From assembly GCA_046297835.1 (NCBI GenBank), contig JBKBHI010000004.1:1-64000 (forward strand): 64,000 nt of DNA, read 5' to 3'. Positions 43,263-50,550 of the stretch are shown here, piece after piece (positions within the stretch are counted from its first letter, which is position 1; every line of letters begins with the position of its first letter). The DNA is from CAMAVH01 sp046297835. GTDB lineage: Bacteria > Pseudomonadota > Alphaproteobacteria > SMXQ01. The notes under the pieces were generated by a model. It made no database searches, was not told the origin of the DNA, and saw nothing but the letters and a program-made list of their open reading frames with translations. The translations under genes were made by a program, and so were the position numbers.

Positions 43263-44348
43263 ATGGCTTACGTCCCCGGCACCAGCGGCAACGACACCCT
43301 CACCGGCACGAACTCCGGCGATTCGATTCAGGGTTTCGACGGCGACGACATCCTGTACGGGCTGGACGGCGACGATTACCTCGACGGCGGCCTCGGCGCG
43401 GACGTTCTCTATGGCGGCAAGGGCAACGACGGCCTGCACGGCCAGGACGGCGACGACATCCTCTATGGCGAGGACGGCAACGACTATCTCTACGGTTATG
43501 CCGGCAACGACACGCTGTACGGCGGCAAGGGCGACGACCAGCTTCACGGTAACGACGGCGACGACATCCTCTTCGGCGAGGCCGGCAAGGATTACATCTA
43601 CGGCGGCGCGGGCCGCGATTGGGTCGAGGGCGGCGCCGACGACGATCAGATCTGGGGCGACGACGGCGACGATACGTTGTTCGGCGACGGCGGCGCGGAC
43701 GTCATCTACGGCGGCAACGGCAACGACTACCTGCTCGGCAACGACGGCAACGACAAGCTCTATGGCGAAGCCGGCAACGACATCCTGTTCGGCGGCAGCG
43801 GCAACGACCTGATGTACGGCGGCCAGGACAACGACCAACTGGTCGGCGGCGCCGGCAACGACGAGATGTACGGCGACGACGGCGACGACAAGCTGTGGGG
43901 CGGCGACAACGACGACACGATGCGCGGCGGCAACGGCAAGGACGTCCTGATGGGCGACGCCGGCAAGGACAAGCTCTATGGCGACGGCGGCGACGACGTG
44001 TTGTGGGGCGATGCCGGCGACGACGAGCTCTACGGCAACGACGGCAACGATTGGCTGATCGGCGGCGGCGGCAACGACCGTATGGAAGGCGGCTCGGGCG
44101 CCGATGTCTTCTGGATCTCGCCGGGCAGCGGCCAGGACGTCATCACCGATTTCCGCCCCTACGAGAACGACAAGATCGACATCTGGGACTACGGCTTCTC
44201 GAGCTTCGCCCAGTTGCAGGCGCTCATGACGCTCGGCAACGACAACAACAGCACCATCATCAATCTCGGCGGCGGCGACAAGCTGACGCTGTGGTACGTC
44301 ACCCCGTCGCAGCTCGACGCCGACGATTTCTGGGGCGCTTGGACCTAA
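43263..44348 (+). CDS. RTX (hemolysin-type calcium-binding repeat) protein 2
   Basis: This 361-residue acidic RTX-only protein is paralogous to its neighbours. It starts MAYVPGTSGNDTLTGTNSGD, followed by roughly 30 nonapeptides (YGLDGDDYLDGGLGADVLYG) to about residue 280. The C-terminal module is FWISPGSGQDVITDFRPYEN, KIDIWDYGFSSF and LTLWYVTPSQLDADDFWGAW plus a final Thr. This C-terminus is almost the same as in RTX3 and differs from RTX1, whereas its upstream palindrome matches RTX1. ATG 43263 is preferred to GTG 43251. It is a likely type I secretion substrate. Confidence 0.85.
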   Translation: MAYVPGTSGNDTLTGTNSGDSIQGFDGDDILYGLDGDDYLDGGLGADVLYGGKGNDGLHGQDGDDILYGEDGNDYLYGYAGNDTLYGGKGDDQLHGNDGDDILFGEAGKDYIYGGAGRDWVEGGADDDQIWGDDGDDTLFGDGGADVIYGGNGNDYLLGNDGNDKLYGEAGNDILFGGSGNDLMYGGQDNDQLVGGAGNDEMYGDDGDDKLWGGDNDDTMRGGNGKDVLMGDAGKDKLYGDGGDDVLWGDAGDDELYGNDGNDWLIGGGGNDRMEGGSGADVFWISPGSGQDVITDFRPYENDKIDIWDYGFSSFAQLQALMTLGNDNNSTIINLGGGDKLTLWYVTPSQLDADDFWGAWT

Positions 44349-44375
44349 GTTCGGATTTCAGTTCCCGTCGCGACG

Positions 44376-44411
44376 AAAATGGGCCGGTTCTTTGCGAATC
44401 GGCCCATTTTT
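44376..44411 (+). terminator. Terminator of the second RTX gene
   Basis: A 15-bp stem (one G-T pair) with arms beginning AAAATGGGCC and ending GGCCCATTTT has a 5-base loop and a T-run at the end. It lies 28 bases after the RTX2 stop and separates RTX2 from RTX3. Confidence 0.85.
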
Positions 44412-44475
44412 ATTTCGCACAACGAAATATACGCTAGACTTTAGGCTGCCTTTTATCCAAAATCTATACACAAAC

Positions 44476-44491
44476 CGCTTAATGCTAAGCG
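44476..44491. promoter_or_regulatory. Small palindrome upstream of the third RTX gene
   Basis: CGCTTA and TAAGCG flank the 4-base centre ATGC, 40 bases before ATG 44532. The geometry (arms around 4 bases, AT-rich surroundings) parallels the two other RTX leaders, but the arm sequence is different and shorter. Confidence 0.4.
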
Positions 44492-44531
44492 ACTTAATGA
44501 TTTTTGACAGGGCCCGCAGCGAGTCGAGCAC

Positions 44532-45620
44532 ATGGCTTACATTCCCGGCACCAACCACAACGACACGCTGACCGGCACCAATGCCGGCGACACCATGTTC
44601 GGCTTCGACGGCGACGACATCCTCTATGGCTTGAATGGCGACGATTATCTCGACGGCGGTCTCGGCGACGACATCCTCTATGGCGGCAGGGGGAAGGACA
44701 ATCTGCAGGGCGGCGACGGCGACGATATTCTTTATGGCGAGCAGGGCGACGACCAGCTCTATGGCGGCGCCGGCAACGACAAGCTGTACGGCGGCGCCGG
44801 CGACGACGTCTTGCATGGCGGCGCGGGCCATGACGAGCTCTATGGCGGCGCGGGCAAGGACCGCCTTTATGGCGGCCTCGGCAACGATTGGCTCGAAGGC
44901 GGCGACGGCGACGACGAACTGCATGGCGAGGAGGGCGACGACGTCATCTTCGGCGACGCGGGCAAAGACAAGCTCTACGGCGGCCCCGGCGACGATTATC
45001 TGATGGGCGGCGACGGCGACGACGAACTGCACGGCAATGAAGGCGACGACGTGCTGTTCGGCAATGCCGGCAACGACATGATGTATGGCGGCTCCGGCGA
45101 CGATCAGCTCGTCGGCGGCGCGGGCGACGACACGATGTTCGGCGACGCCGGCAACGACAAGATGTGGGGCGGCGCCGGGAACGACGTCATGCGCGGCGGC
45201 AGCGGCGACGACGAGCTGATGGGCGATGCCGGCAACGACAAGCTTTACGGCGACGATGGCGACGACGTGCTGTGGGGCGACGACGGCGACGACATCCTCG
45301 ACGGCGGCAACGGCGACGACTGGCTGATCGGCGGCGCGGGCAACGACGTGATGTCCGGCGGCGCCGGCGCGGACGTGTTCTGGATCTCGCCGGGCAGCGG
45401 CCAGGACATCATCACGGATTTCCGCCCCTTCGAAGGCGACAAGATCGACATCTGGGACTACGGCTTCGCGAGCTATGCCGATCTGGCCGCCCGCATGAGC
45501 CAGCCGCAGAACAGCTGGAACACCTATATCGATCTCGGCAACGGCAACTCGCTGACCCTGTGGTACATCACGCCGAGCCAGCTCAGCGCCGACGACTTTT
45601 GGGGCGCCTGGACGGCTTAA
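44532..45620 (+). CDS. RTX (hemolysin-type calcium-binding repeat) protein 3
   Basis: This 362-residue acidic RTX-only protein opens MAYIPGTNHNDTLTGTNAGD. About 30 nonapeptides follow (YGLNGDDYLDGGLGDDILYG; YGGAGKDRLYGGLGNDWLEG) to about residue 280. The C-terminal module is FWISPGSGQDIITDFRPFEG, KIDIWDYGFASY and LTLWYITPSQLSADDFWGAW plus Thr-Ala. As with the other two there is no N-terminal functional domain or signal peptide. No T-rich terminator follows; a CCCGCC/GGCGGG hairpin at 45701-45716 is the nearest candidate. A structural or calcium-binding extracellular role is likely but unproven. Confidence 0.85.
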   Translation: MAYIPGTNHNDTLTGTNAGDTMFGFDGDDILYGLNGDDYLDGGLGDDILYGGRGKDNLQGGDGDDILYGEQGDDQLYGGAGNDKLYGGAGDDVLHGGAGHDELYGGAGKDRLYGGLGNDWLEGGDGDDELHGEEGDDVIFGDAGKDKLYGGPGDDYLMGGDGDDELHGNEGDDVLFGNAGNDMMYGGSGDDQLVGGAGDDTMFGDAGNDKMWGGAGNDVMRGGSGDDELMGDAGNDKLYGDDGDDVLWGDDGDDILDGGNGDDWLIGGAGNDVMSGGAGADVFWISPGSGQDIITDFRPFEGDKIDIWDYGFASYADLAARMSQPQNSWNTYIDLGNGNSLTLWYITPSQLSADDFWGAWTA

Positions 45621-45874
45621 GCTCCGCCTGCGCGCGCCGCGACGAGTAGCCGTCTGCCCACCTGACCGTGATGGCGCGAACGCGCGCCCCCGATGTGCCG
45701 CCCGCCGGACGGCGGGAAATCAGCGAAAAACCGGCTTTTTCCTATTTCCGTTCCCGACCGCCCCCCTTGCATGTCGAGGGGTTTTGCCGATAATCCGCCC
45801 TCCGGCTCGCCCCCGGCCCGGCAAACCGCCGGCAATCGGCACTTCGGGCGCGCCGCCAACTCGGACGAACCATC

Positions 45875-46900
45875 ATGGGCTACAAAGTCGCTGTCGTCGG
45901 CGCGACCGGAAATGTCGGTCGCGAAATGCTCGCCACGCTGGCTGAGCGCAACTTCCCCGCGGATGAAGTGGTGGCGCTCGCCTCCTCGAAATCCACCGGC
46001 AAGAAGGTGTCCTACGGCGAGACCAAGACCCTGACCGTCAAGGACGTGGCGACCTACGACTTCGCCGGCGTCGACATCGCGCTGTTCTCGGCCGGCAGCA
46101 AGGTCGCGGAAGTCCACGCGCCGCGCGCCGCCAAGGCGGGCTGCGTCGTCATCGACAATTCCTCCTATTGGCGCATGGACCCGGACGTGCCGCTGGTCGT
46201 GCCCGAGGTCAATCCGCAGGCGATCGCCGGCTACGGCAAGCGCAACATCATCGCCAATCCGAACTGCTCGACGATCCAGATGGTCGTGGCGCTCAAGCCG
46301 CTGCACGACATCGCCAAGATCAAGCGCGTCGTCGTCGCCACCTACCAGTCCACCTCGGGCGCCGGCAAGGAGGCGATGGACGAGCTGTTCACCCAGACGC
46401 GCGGCGTGTTCGTGAACGATCCGATCAAGAAGGAGAAGTTCACCAAGCAGATCGCGTTCAACGTGATCCCGCACATCGACGTCTTCCTGGACGACGGCTA
46501 CACCAAGGAAGAATGGAAGATGACGGTCGAGACCAAGAAGATTCTCGATCCGGCCATCAAAGTCACCGCGACCTGCGTGCGCGTGCCGACCTTCATCAGC
46601 CATGCCGAGGCGGTCAACGTCGAGTTCGAGCGTTCGATCACGGTCGAACAGGCGCGCAGCGCGCTGCGCAACGCGCCAGGCGTCGCGGTGGTCGATCATC
46701 GCGCCGACGAAGGCTATGTCACGCCGGTCGAAGCGACCGGCGAAGACTTGACCTACGTCAGCCGCATCCGCGAGGACGCGACCGTCGAGAACGGCCTGAG
46801 CCTCTGGATCGTCGCCGACAACCTGCGCAAAGGCGCGGCGCTCAACGCCGTGCAGATCGCCGAGGAACTGATCCGGACGCATCTTCGCAAGGCCGCCTGA
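45875..46900 (+). CDS. asd: Aspartate-semialdehyde dehydrogenase
   Basis: This 341-residue enzyme reduces aspartyl phosphate to the semialdehyde shared by lysine/diaminopimelate, threonine and methionine synthesis. It shows YKVAVVGATGNVGREMLATL at the N-terminus, SAGSKVAEVHAPRAAKAGCV near residue 72, the catalytic Cys in NPNCSTIQMV near 130, STSGAGKEAMDEL near 157 and VRVPTFISHAEAVNVEF near 235. It is separated from leuB by the RTX cluster and followed by a strong terminator. Confidence 0.97.
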   Translation: MGYKVAVVGATGNVGREMLATLAERNFPADEVVALASSKSTGKKVSYGETKTLTVKDVATYDFAGVDIALFSAGSKVAEVHAPRAAKAGCVVIDNSSYWRMDPDVPLVVPEVNPQAIAGYGKRNIIANPNCSTIQMVVALKPLHDIAKIKRVVVATYQSTSGAGKEAMDELFTQTRGVFVNDPIKKEKFTKQIAFNVIPHIDVFLDDGYTKEEWKMTVETKKILDPAIKVTATCVRVPTFISHAEAVNVEFERSITVEQARSALRNAPGVAVVDHRADEGYVTPVEATGEDLTYVSRIREDATVENGLSLWIVADNLRKGAALNAVQIAEELIRTHLRKAA

Positions 46901-46925
46901 TCCGCGAGCCGGCGAGACGCCGAAA

Positions 46926-46960
46926 AAAAGAAGCCGCCGTTCATCGAACGGCGGCTTTTC
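46926..46960 (+). terminator. Rho-independent terminator of asd
   Basis: AAGCCGCCGTTC (46931-46942), loop ATC, GAACGGCGGCTT then TTC form a 12-bp GC-rich perfect stem, preceded by an A-run and ending in four T. Confidence 0.9.
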
Positions 46961-47257
46961 AGTATGGCGGCGGGCGATCCGAAACCGGACCTTCTGCGGT
47001 TTTCCCCCATCAGCGCCGCAGCGGGACCGGCAGGTTCCGAATCGCCCGCGCCGTCGATTGCGTCTCGCCTGGCGGAGAGGACGACCGTCTGAGCCGCAAC
47101 CGAGTCTCGCCCATGCAGGAGCAACCGCCGTGCCAGAGCGGCGGCCGGTCAAAGCCTGGAAATTCATGCGGTTTTTTCGCGCCACATTGGTGCCGGATCG
47201 GCGCGGCGGCGGAAACGGGCAGCGTTGCCCATTTCCCAGGCAGGCCGCGCAGGGCTA
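46961..47257. other. Gene-free spacer between asd terminator and the LysE gene
   Basis: About 300 bases lie between two converging genes. Open frames here are Arg/Ser-rich shadows with no recognisable product. No clear second hairpin terminator for the LysE gene was found. Confidence 0.5.
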
Positions 47258-47944
47258 TTAGCGGCTGTTGTTGCGCTCTTCGATCGCCCGCTCGACGTCG
47301 TCGAGGCCGAGATCGATCACGCCGACCAGCGACAGCAGCAGAAGCGCGCCGAAGGCGAAGATGATGAAGCCCGAGACGCGCGCCACCCAGAGCATGCCGC
47401 GCTCGGCGACGCGCCCGTGAAACATCGAGGCGACGGTGGTCAGCGCGCACCACCAAGCCCCGGCGCCCGCGAACACGCCAAGCGTGACCATCACGCCGAG
47501 CTCGGGATGGTCGGCGACATGGGGGATGTTGATGGTGGCGAAGACGGCGGCGAAGGAGATCACCGTCGTCGGGTTGGTCAGCGTCACCAGGAAGGCGGAG
47601 ATGAAATCGCTGAGCAGTTTTTCGCGGTCGCGCGTCGCCGGCGCGGGCGTGCGCTTGGTCAACATGCCGCGCAAGCCGATCAGGCAAAGCAGGGTGCCGC
47701 CGCCGAGGCGCACCCAGGTGCTGTGGTCGAGCAGCGGCGCCATCAGGAAGCCGACGCTGAAGGCGGCGATCGCGCCATAGATCGCGTCGGCGAGCGCTGC
47801 GCCGAGGCCGGAGACGTAGCCGGCGAGCTTGCCTTGGGCGATGGCGCGGTGGATGCACATGACGGCGACCGGGCCGACCGGGGCGGAGATCACCACGCCG
47901 ACCACCAGGCCCTTCAAAAACAACGTCAACGTCGCGACATCCAT
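47258..47944 (-). CDS. LysE family translocator (amino-acid exporter)
   Basis: This 228-residue, six-helix membrane protein of the LysE/RhtB family shows LFLKGLVVGVVISAPVGPVA, the conserved Gly/Asp-containing GYVSGLGAALADAIYGAIAA near residue 45, LGGGTLLCLIGLRGML, then AFLVTLTNPTTVISFAAVFA near 120 with the hallmark NP motif, and a last helix VSGFIIFAFGALLLLSLVGV. The exported amino acid is unknown. It stands alone, and a long gene-free region lies upstream of its ATG. Confidence 0.88.
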   Translation of the reverse strand: MDVATLTLFLKGLVVGVVISAPVGPVAVMCIHRAIAQGKLAGYVSGLGAALADAIYGAIAAFSVGFLMAPLLDHSTWVRLGGGTLLCLIGLRGMLTKRTPAPATRDREKLLSDFISAFLVTLTNPTTVISFAAVFATINIPHVADHPELGVMVTLGVFAGAGAWWCALTTVASMFHGRVAERGMLWVARVSGFIIFAFGALLLLSLVGVIDLGLDDVERAIEERNNSR

Positions 47945-49086
47945 ACGGACGCAGGCTCCCTGTGTGGGGCCGCCGGTTCGCGGCGGCGGCCCGCGCCCTG
48001 CGTAACGCGGGCTTCGCTTCTTATCGCAGCCCTAGGGAACGCACAACCGCGTCGCTCGATCCAAGCCGGGTCGCTCGATCCATGCCGCGGCGCGGCTTTC
48101 CACGACGCCACAGGACGCGGCGCGCGAAAAGACCTCGGCGAGAGACGTGGCGGGGAGAGAGGGGGCTCGGCAAAAAGGGGTTGCTCCCCGATTCGCCGCC
48201 CCGTAAAGAATGGAGGCGTCAGGTTGCCCGGTCCTCTCGAAAGAGAACCGCGCGCGTGCCCGGCAAGACACCGCCTGACGCCTCGGGAGCCGGCCTGACT
48301 CCCGATCCGCAAGAGCCGTCGGACGTTCCGGCGCTTCGCGACCCGCTTCCCCAGGGAGAGACGCGCTTCGCATCGTCGCCGCGGCTTGGCGTTCCGGCGA
48401 GGAAAGCCTGCCGCCGTCCTGTTCCGGCGCGACCTTTCGCAAGGCCGGCCTTTCCCCGGATCGACCCGTCCTGCCGCCGTCCGCTGCGCTTCGCGCGTCC
48501 GTTCGGTCTCCCGTTCCTTGAGCCTCCACGACGAGGCCTTCGCAACGATCCCGCTCGGGGCGCGGACGCACCCTCGCGGGTCCGTCCTGCGGCGCCGGTC
48601 CTCCGCGCCTTGGGAGCGCGGGAAGATCGGCCCGGAAGCGCCGGCCTCGGCACAGAGGCTGGCCGTTCCGTCCGGCGCGTCACCCCGTCCGCCAGGCGCC
48701 TCGCGGCGTCCGGCGAACGGACTGCGAACCGCCTCGCGGCGATTCGCGCCGGGTTCGGGCCCTTCGACTGGCGTCGCAGGACTTGCGCCCTGCGCGAGCC
48801 GATCGTCGCGCCCCCGGTTTCGCCGTCCGGACGCAGAGCCTGTGAGGCCCTTCGTGGCGTCGCGAACGTCTCCGCCGGAACTCCTACTGATCGCGAGAAT
48901 GATCGCCAGGATGGGGCGTTTCGCCAAGCGGCGGCGCGGATAGGGCGCGCAGAATCTTGTGCATGGAAAAGCGCGATCCGCACATTGCGCGCACAGGCTC
49001 TCCACAGGCTTATCCCCATTCGCGCCTCGCCCGGGACAAGGCGCGTTGATATTGTTCGACATCCGATTCGTTCATCGAGGTCGAAG
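47945..49086. other. 1.1-kb region without a convincing gene
   Basis: Long open frames exist on both strands here, but their translations are dominated by Arg, Pro, Ser, Gly and Ala with no hydrophobic core, no known motif and no ribosome-binding site. They look like chance frames in GC-rich DNA. Two small marks were seen: duplicated GTCGCTCGATCCA/GTCGCTCGATCCA words near 48052-48082, and TCCACAGG followed by TTATCCCCA (49000-49017), one mismatch from a DnaA box. No tRNA fold was recognised. Confidence 0.55.
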
Positions 49087-49377
49087 ATGCCGCGCGCCCC
49101 CCGCGTCGAAATTCTTTACTGCCGGCAATGCCGCTGGCTGCTGCGCGCCTCATGGATGGCGCAGGAGCTGCTGACTACCTTCTCCGAGGAGATCGGCGAA
49201 CTGGCCCTGCTGCCCGGCACCGGCGGCATCTTCGAGGTGCGGGTGGAGGGCGACCTGGTTTGGTCGCGGAAAGACGAGGGGCGCTTTCCCGAGATGAAAG
49301 AGCTGAAACAGCGGGTGCGCGACCGCATCGCCCCGGCGATGGCGCTCGGCCATTCGGACAAGCCGATCGCGCCATAG
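49087..49377 (+). CDS. SelT/SelW/SelH (Rdx) family protein
   Basis: This 96-residue protein has the Rdx-family N-terminus VEILYCRQCRWLLRASWMAQ, with a CxxC in place of the Cys-x-x-Sec of the selenoprotein W relatives. GTGGIFEVRVEGDLVWSRKD and GRFPEMKELKQRVRDRI follow, matching the conserved 'G-F-V---G---W-RK--G-FP---ELK' pattern. It has a thioredoxin-like fold and probably a thiol-redox role. The frame is open far upstream, but ATG 49087 begins the family domain. Confidence 0.9.
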   Translation: MPRAPRVEILYCRQCRWLLRASWMAQELLTTFSEEIGELALLPGTGGIFEVRVEGDLVWSRKDEGRFPEMKELKQRVRDRIAPAMALGHSDKPIAP

Positions 49378-49754
49378 GTGCGGCCTAGGGCTTGGCCCGG
49401 TGCGAGCGATTTGCAGCCACCCTTTGAAAAGTCTCGGCTTTTTGAGGGATTCGCGCCCTCCGGCCCGCCCCGCGCGTTGACTCGGCCGGCCCGCGGGTCT
49501 ACACCCTTCCCGCACCGCAACAGGGCGTCCGCCCTGGGGTTTCGGACAGGAGGTCCGGCGCCGGCGGCGTCTCGCTTTTCGGCCGTTTTGGAAACCCAAT
49601 CCGCTCGTGCCCCACGTTCCTGTCCGCTCGCGCTCGACTGATCCTCTGGGACCTGTTCTGCGTTTCTAATAAGGGCCCGCCGCCGCGGCTCGCCGCGCGG
49701 CCGACCCTGTTCGATTTTCGCGTTTCACCGCATCGCCGCTGACGAAGGCCCCCG
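49378..49754. other. Leader region of sdhCDAB
   Basis: There is no gene in these 377 bases. The best promoter candidate is TTGACT (49477-49482), a 17-base spacer and TACACC (49500-49505), about 250 bases before sdhC; its -10 is poor. I see no riboswitch or strong hairpin. Confidence 0.35.
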
Positions 49755-50150
49755 ATGGCAAAACACGCAAGACCGCTCTCGCCGCACATCTCGATCTACA
49801 GCTGGAAGTTCACCATGCTGTTGTCGATCCTGCACCGCGCCACCGGCATCGCGCTCGGCGTCGGCGCGCTGCTCCTGGTCTATTGGCTCTGCGCCGCCGC
49901 GAGCGGCTCCGCCGCTTTCGCCGACGCGCAGGGCTTCATCGGCTCCTGGTTCGGCCTGCTGATCCTGTTCGGCTTCAGCTACGCGCTGTTCTATCACCTG
50001 TGCAACGGCATCCGGCACCTGTTCTGGGACGCCGGCTACGGCTTCGATCTCGACGCCGCCTGGGCGTCGGCTCTCGCCACCGTCGCCGTCTCCGTCGCCC
50101 TCACTGTCCTCGCCTGGATCGCCGGCATCAGCTTCATGGGGGGCCTGTAA
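49755..50150 (+). CDS. sdhC: Succinate dehydrogenase cytochrome b556 subunit
   Basis: This 131-residue membrane anchor of complex II has three helices. It shows RPLSPHISIYSWKFTMLLSI at the N-terminus, LHRATGIALGVGALLLVYW, and the haem-ligand region FYHLCNGIRHLFWDAGYGFD near residue 78. It binds haem b and quinone with SdhD. Its stop is directly followed by the sdhD ATG. Confidence 0.95.
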   Translation: MAKHARPLSPHISIYSWKFTMLLSILHRATGIALGVGALLLVYWLCAAASGSAAFADAQGFIGSWFGLLILFGFSYALFYHLCNGIRHLFWDAGYGFDLDAAWASALATVAVSVALTVLAWIAGISFMGGL

Positions 50151-50546
50151 ATGTCCGCCGTCAAAAATCAAATGCGCACGGCCTTGGGCCGCGTGCGCCA
50201 TCTCGGCTCGGCCAAGGAAGGCGTGCAGCATTGGTGGGCCCAGCGCCTCACCGCCGTCGCGCTGGTGCCGCTGACGATCTGGTTCGTCGCTTCGGTCGCT
50301 TATCTGGCCGGCGCGGATCACGCCGCCTTCGCCGGCTGGATCGCGCGGCCCTTGAACGCGCTCCTCATGATCGTGCTGCTCGGCGCCGGCTTCCATCACG
50401 CCCAGCTCGGCCTGCAGGTCGTGATCGAGGATTACGTGCACGGCGAAGCGGCCAAGCTCGTCTCCCTCATCGTCGTCAAATTCGCGGCTCTGCTGCTGGC
50501 GCTCGCCGGCATCTTCGCCGTCCTCAAGCTCGCTTTCGGGGCCTAA
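50151..50546 (+). CDS. sdhD: Succinate dehydrogenase membrane anchor subunit
   Basis: This 131-residue anchor subunit shows RTALGRVRHLGSAKEGVQHW and WAQRLTAVALVPLTIWFVAS, then the conserved HAQLGLQVVIEDYVHGEAAK near residue 85 (haem/quinone side) and a final helix. It is placed between sdhC (no gap) and sdhA (4-base gap). Confidence 0.95.
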   Translation: MSAVKNQMRTALGRVRHLGSAKEGVQHWWAQRLTAVALVPLTIWFVASVAYLAGADHAAFAGWIARPLNALLMIVLLGAGFHHAQLGLQVVIEDYVHGEAAKLVSLIVVKFAALLLALAGIFAVLKLAFGA

Positions 50547-50550
50547 GTCC

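Noticed and set aside
42000..45400. Regular short direct repeats suggesting a CRISPR or minisatellite
   Set aside because: The 27-base periodicity is in frame and encodes GGxGxDxLx units; spacers are not unique and the repeats vary at synonymous positions.
47926..49377. Opposed 378- and 471-residue open frames upstream of the Rdx domain
   Set aside because: Arg/Pro/Ser-rich without motifs or ribosome-binding sites; only the last 96 codons of the plus frame match a family.
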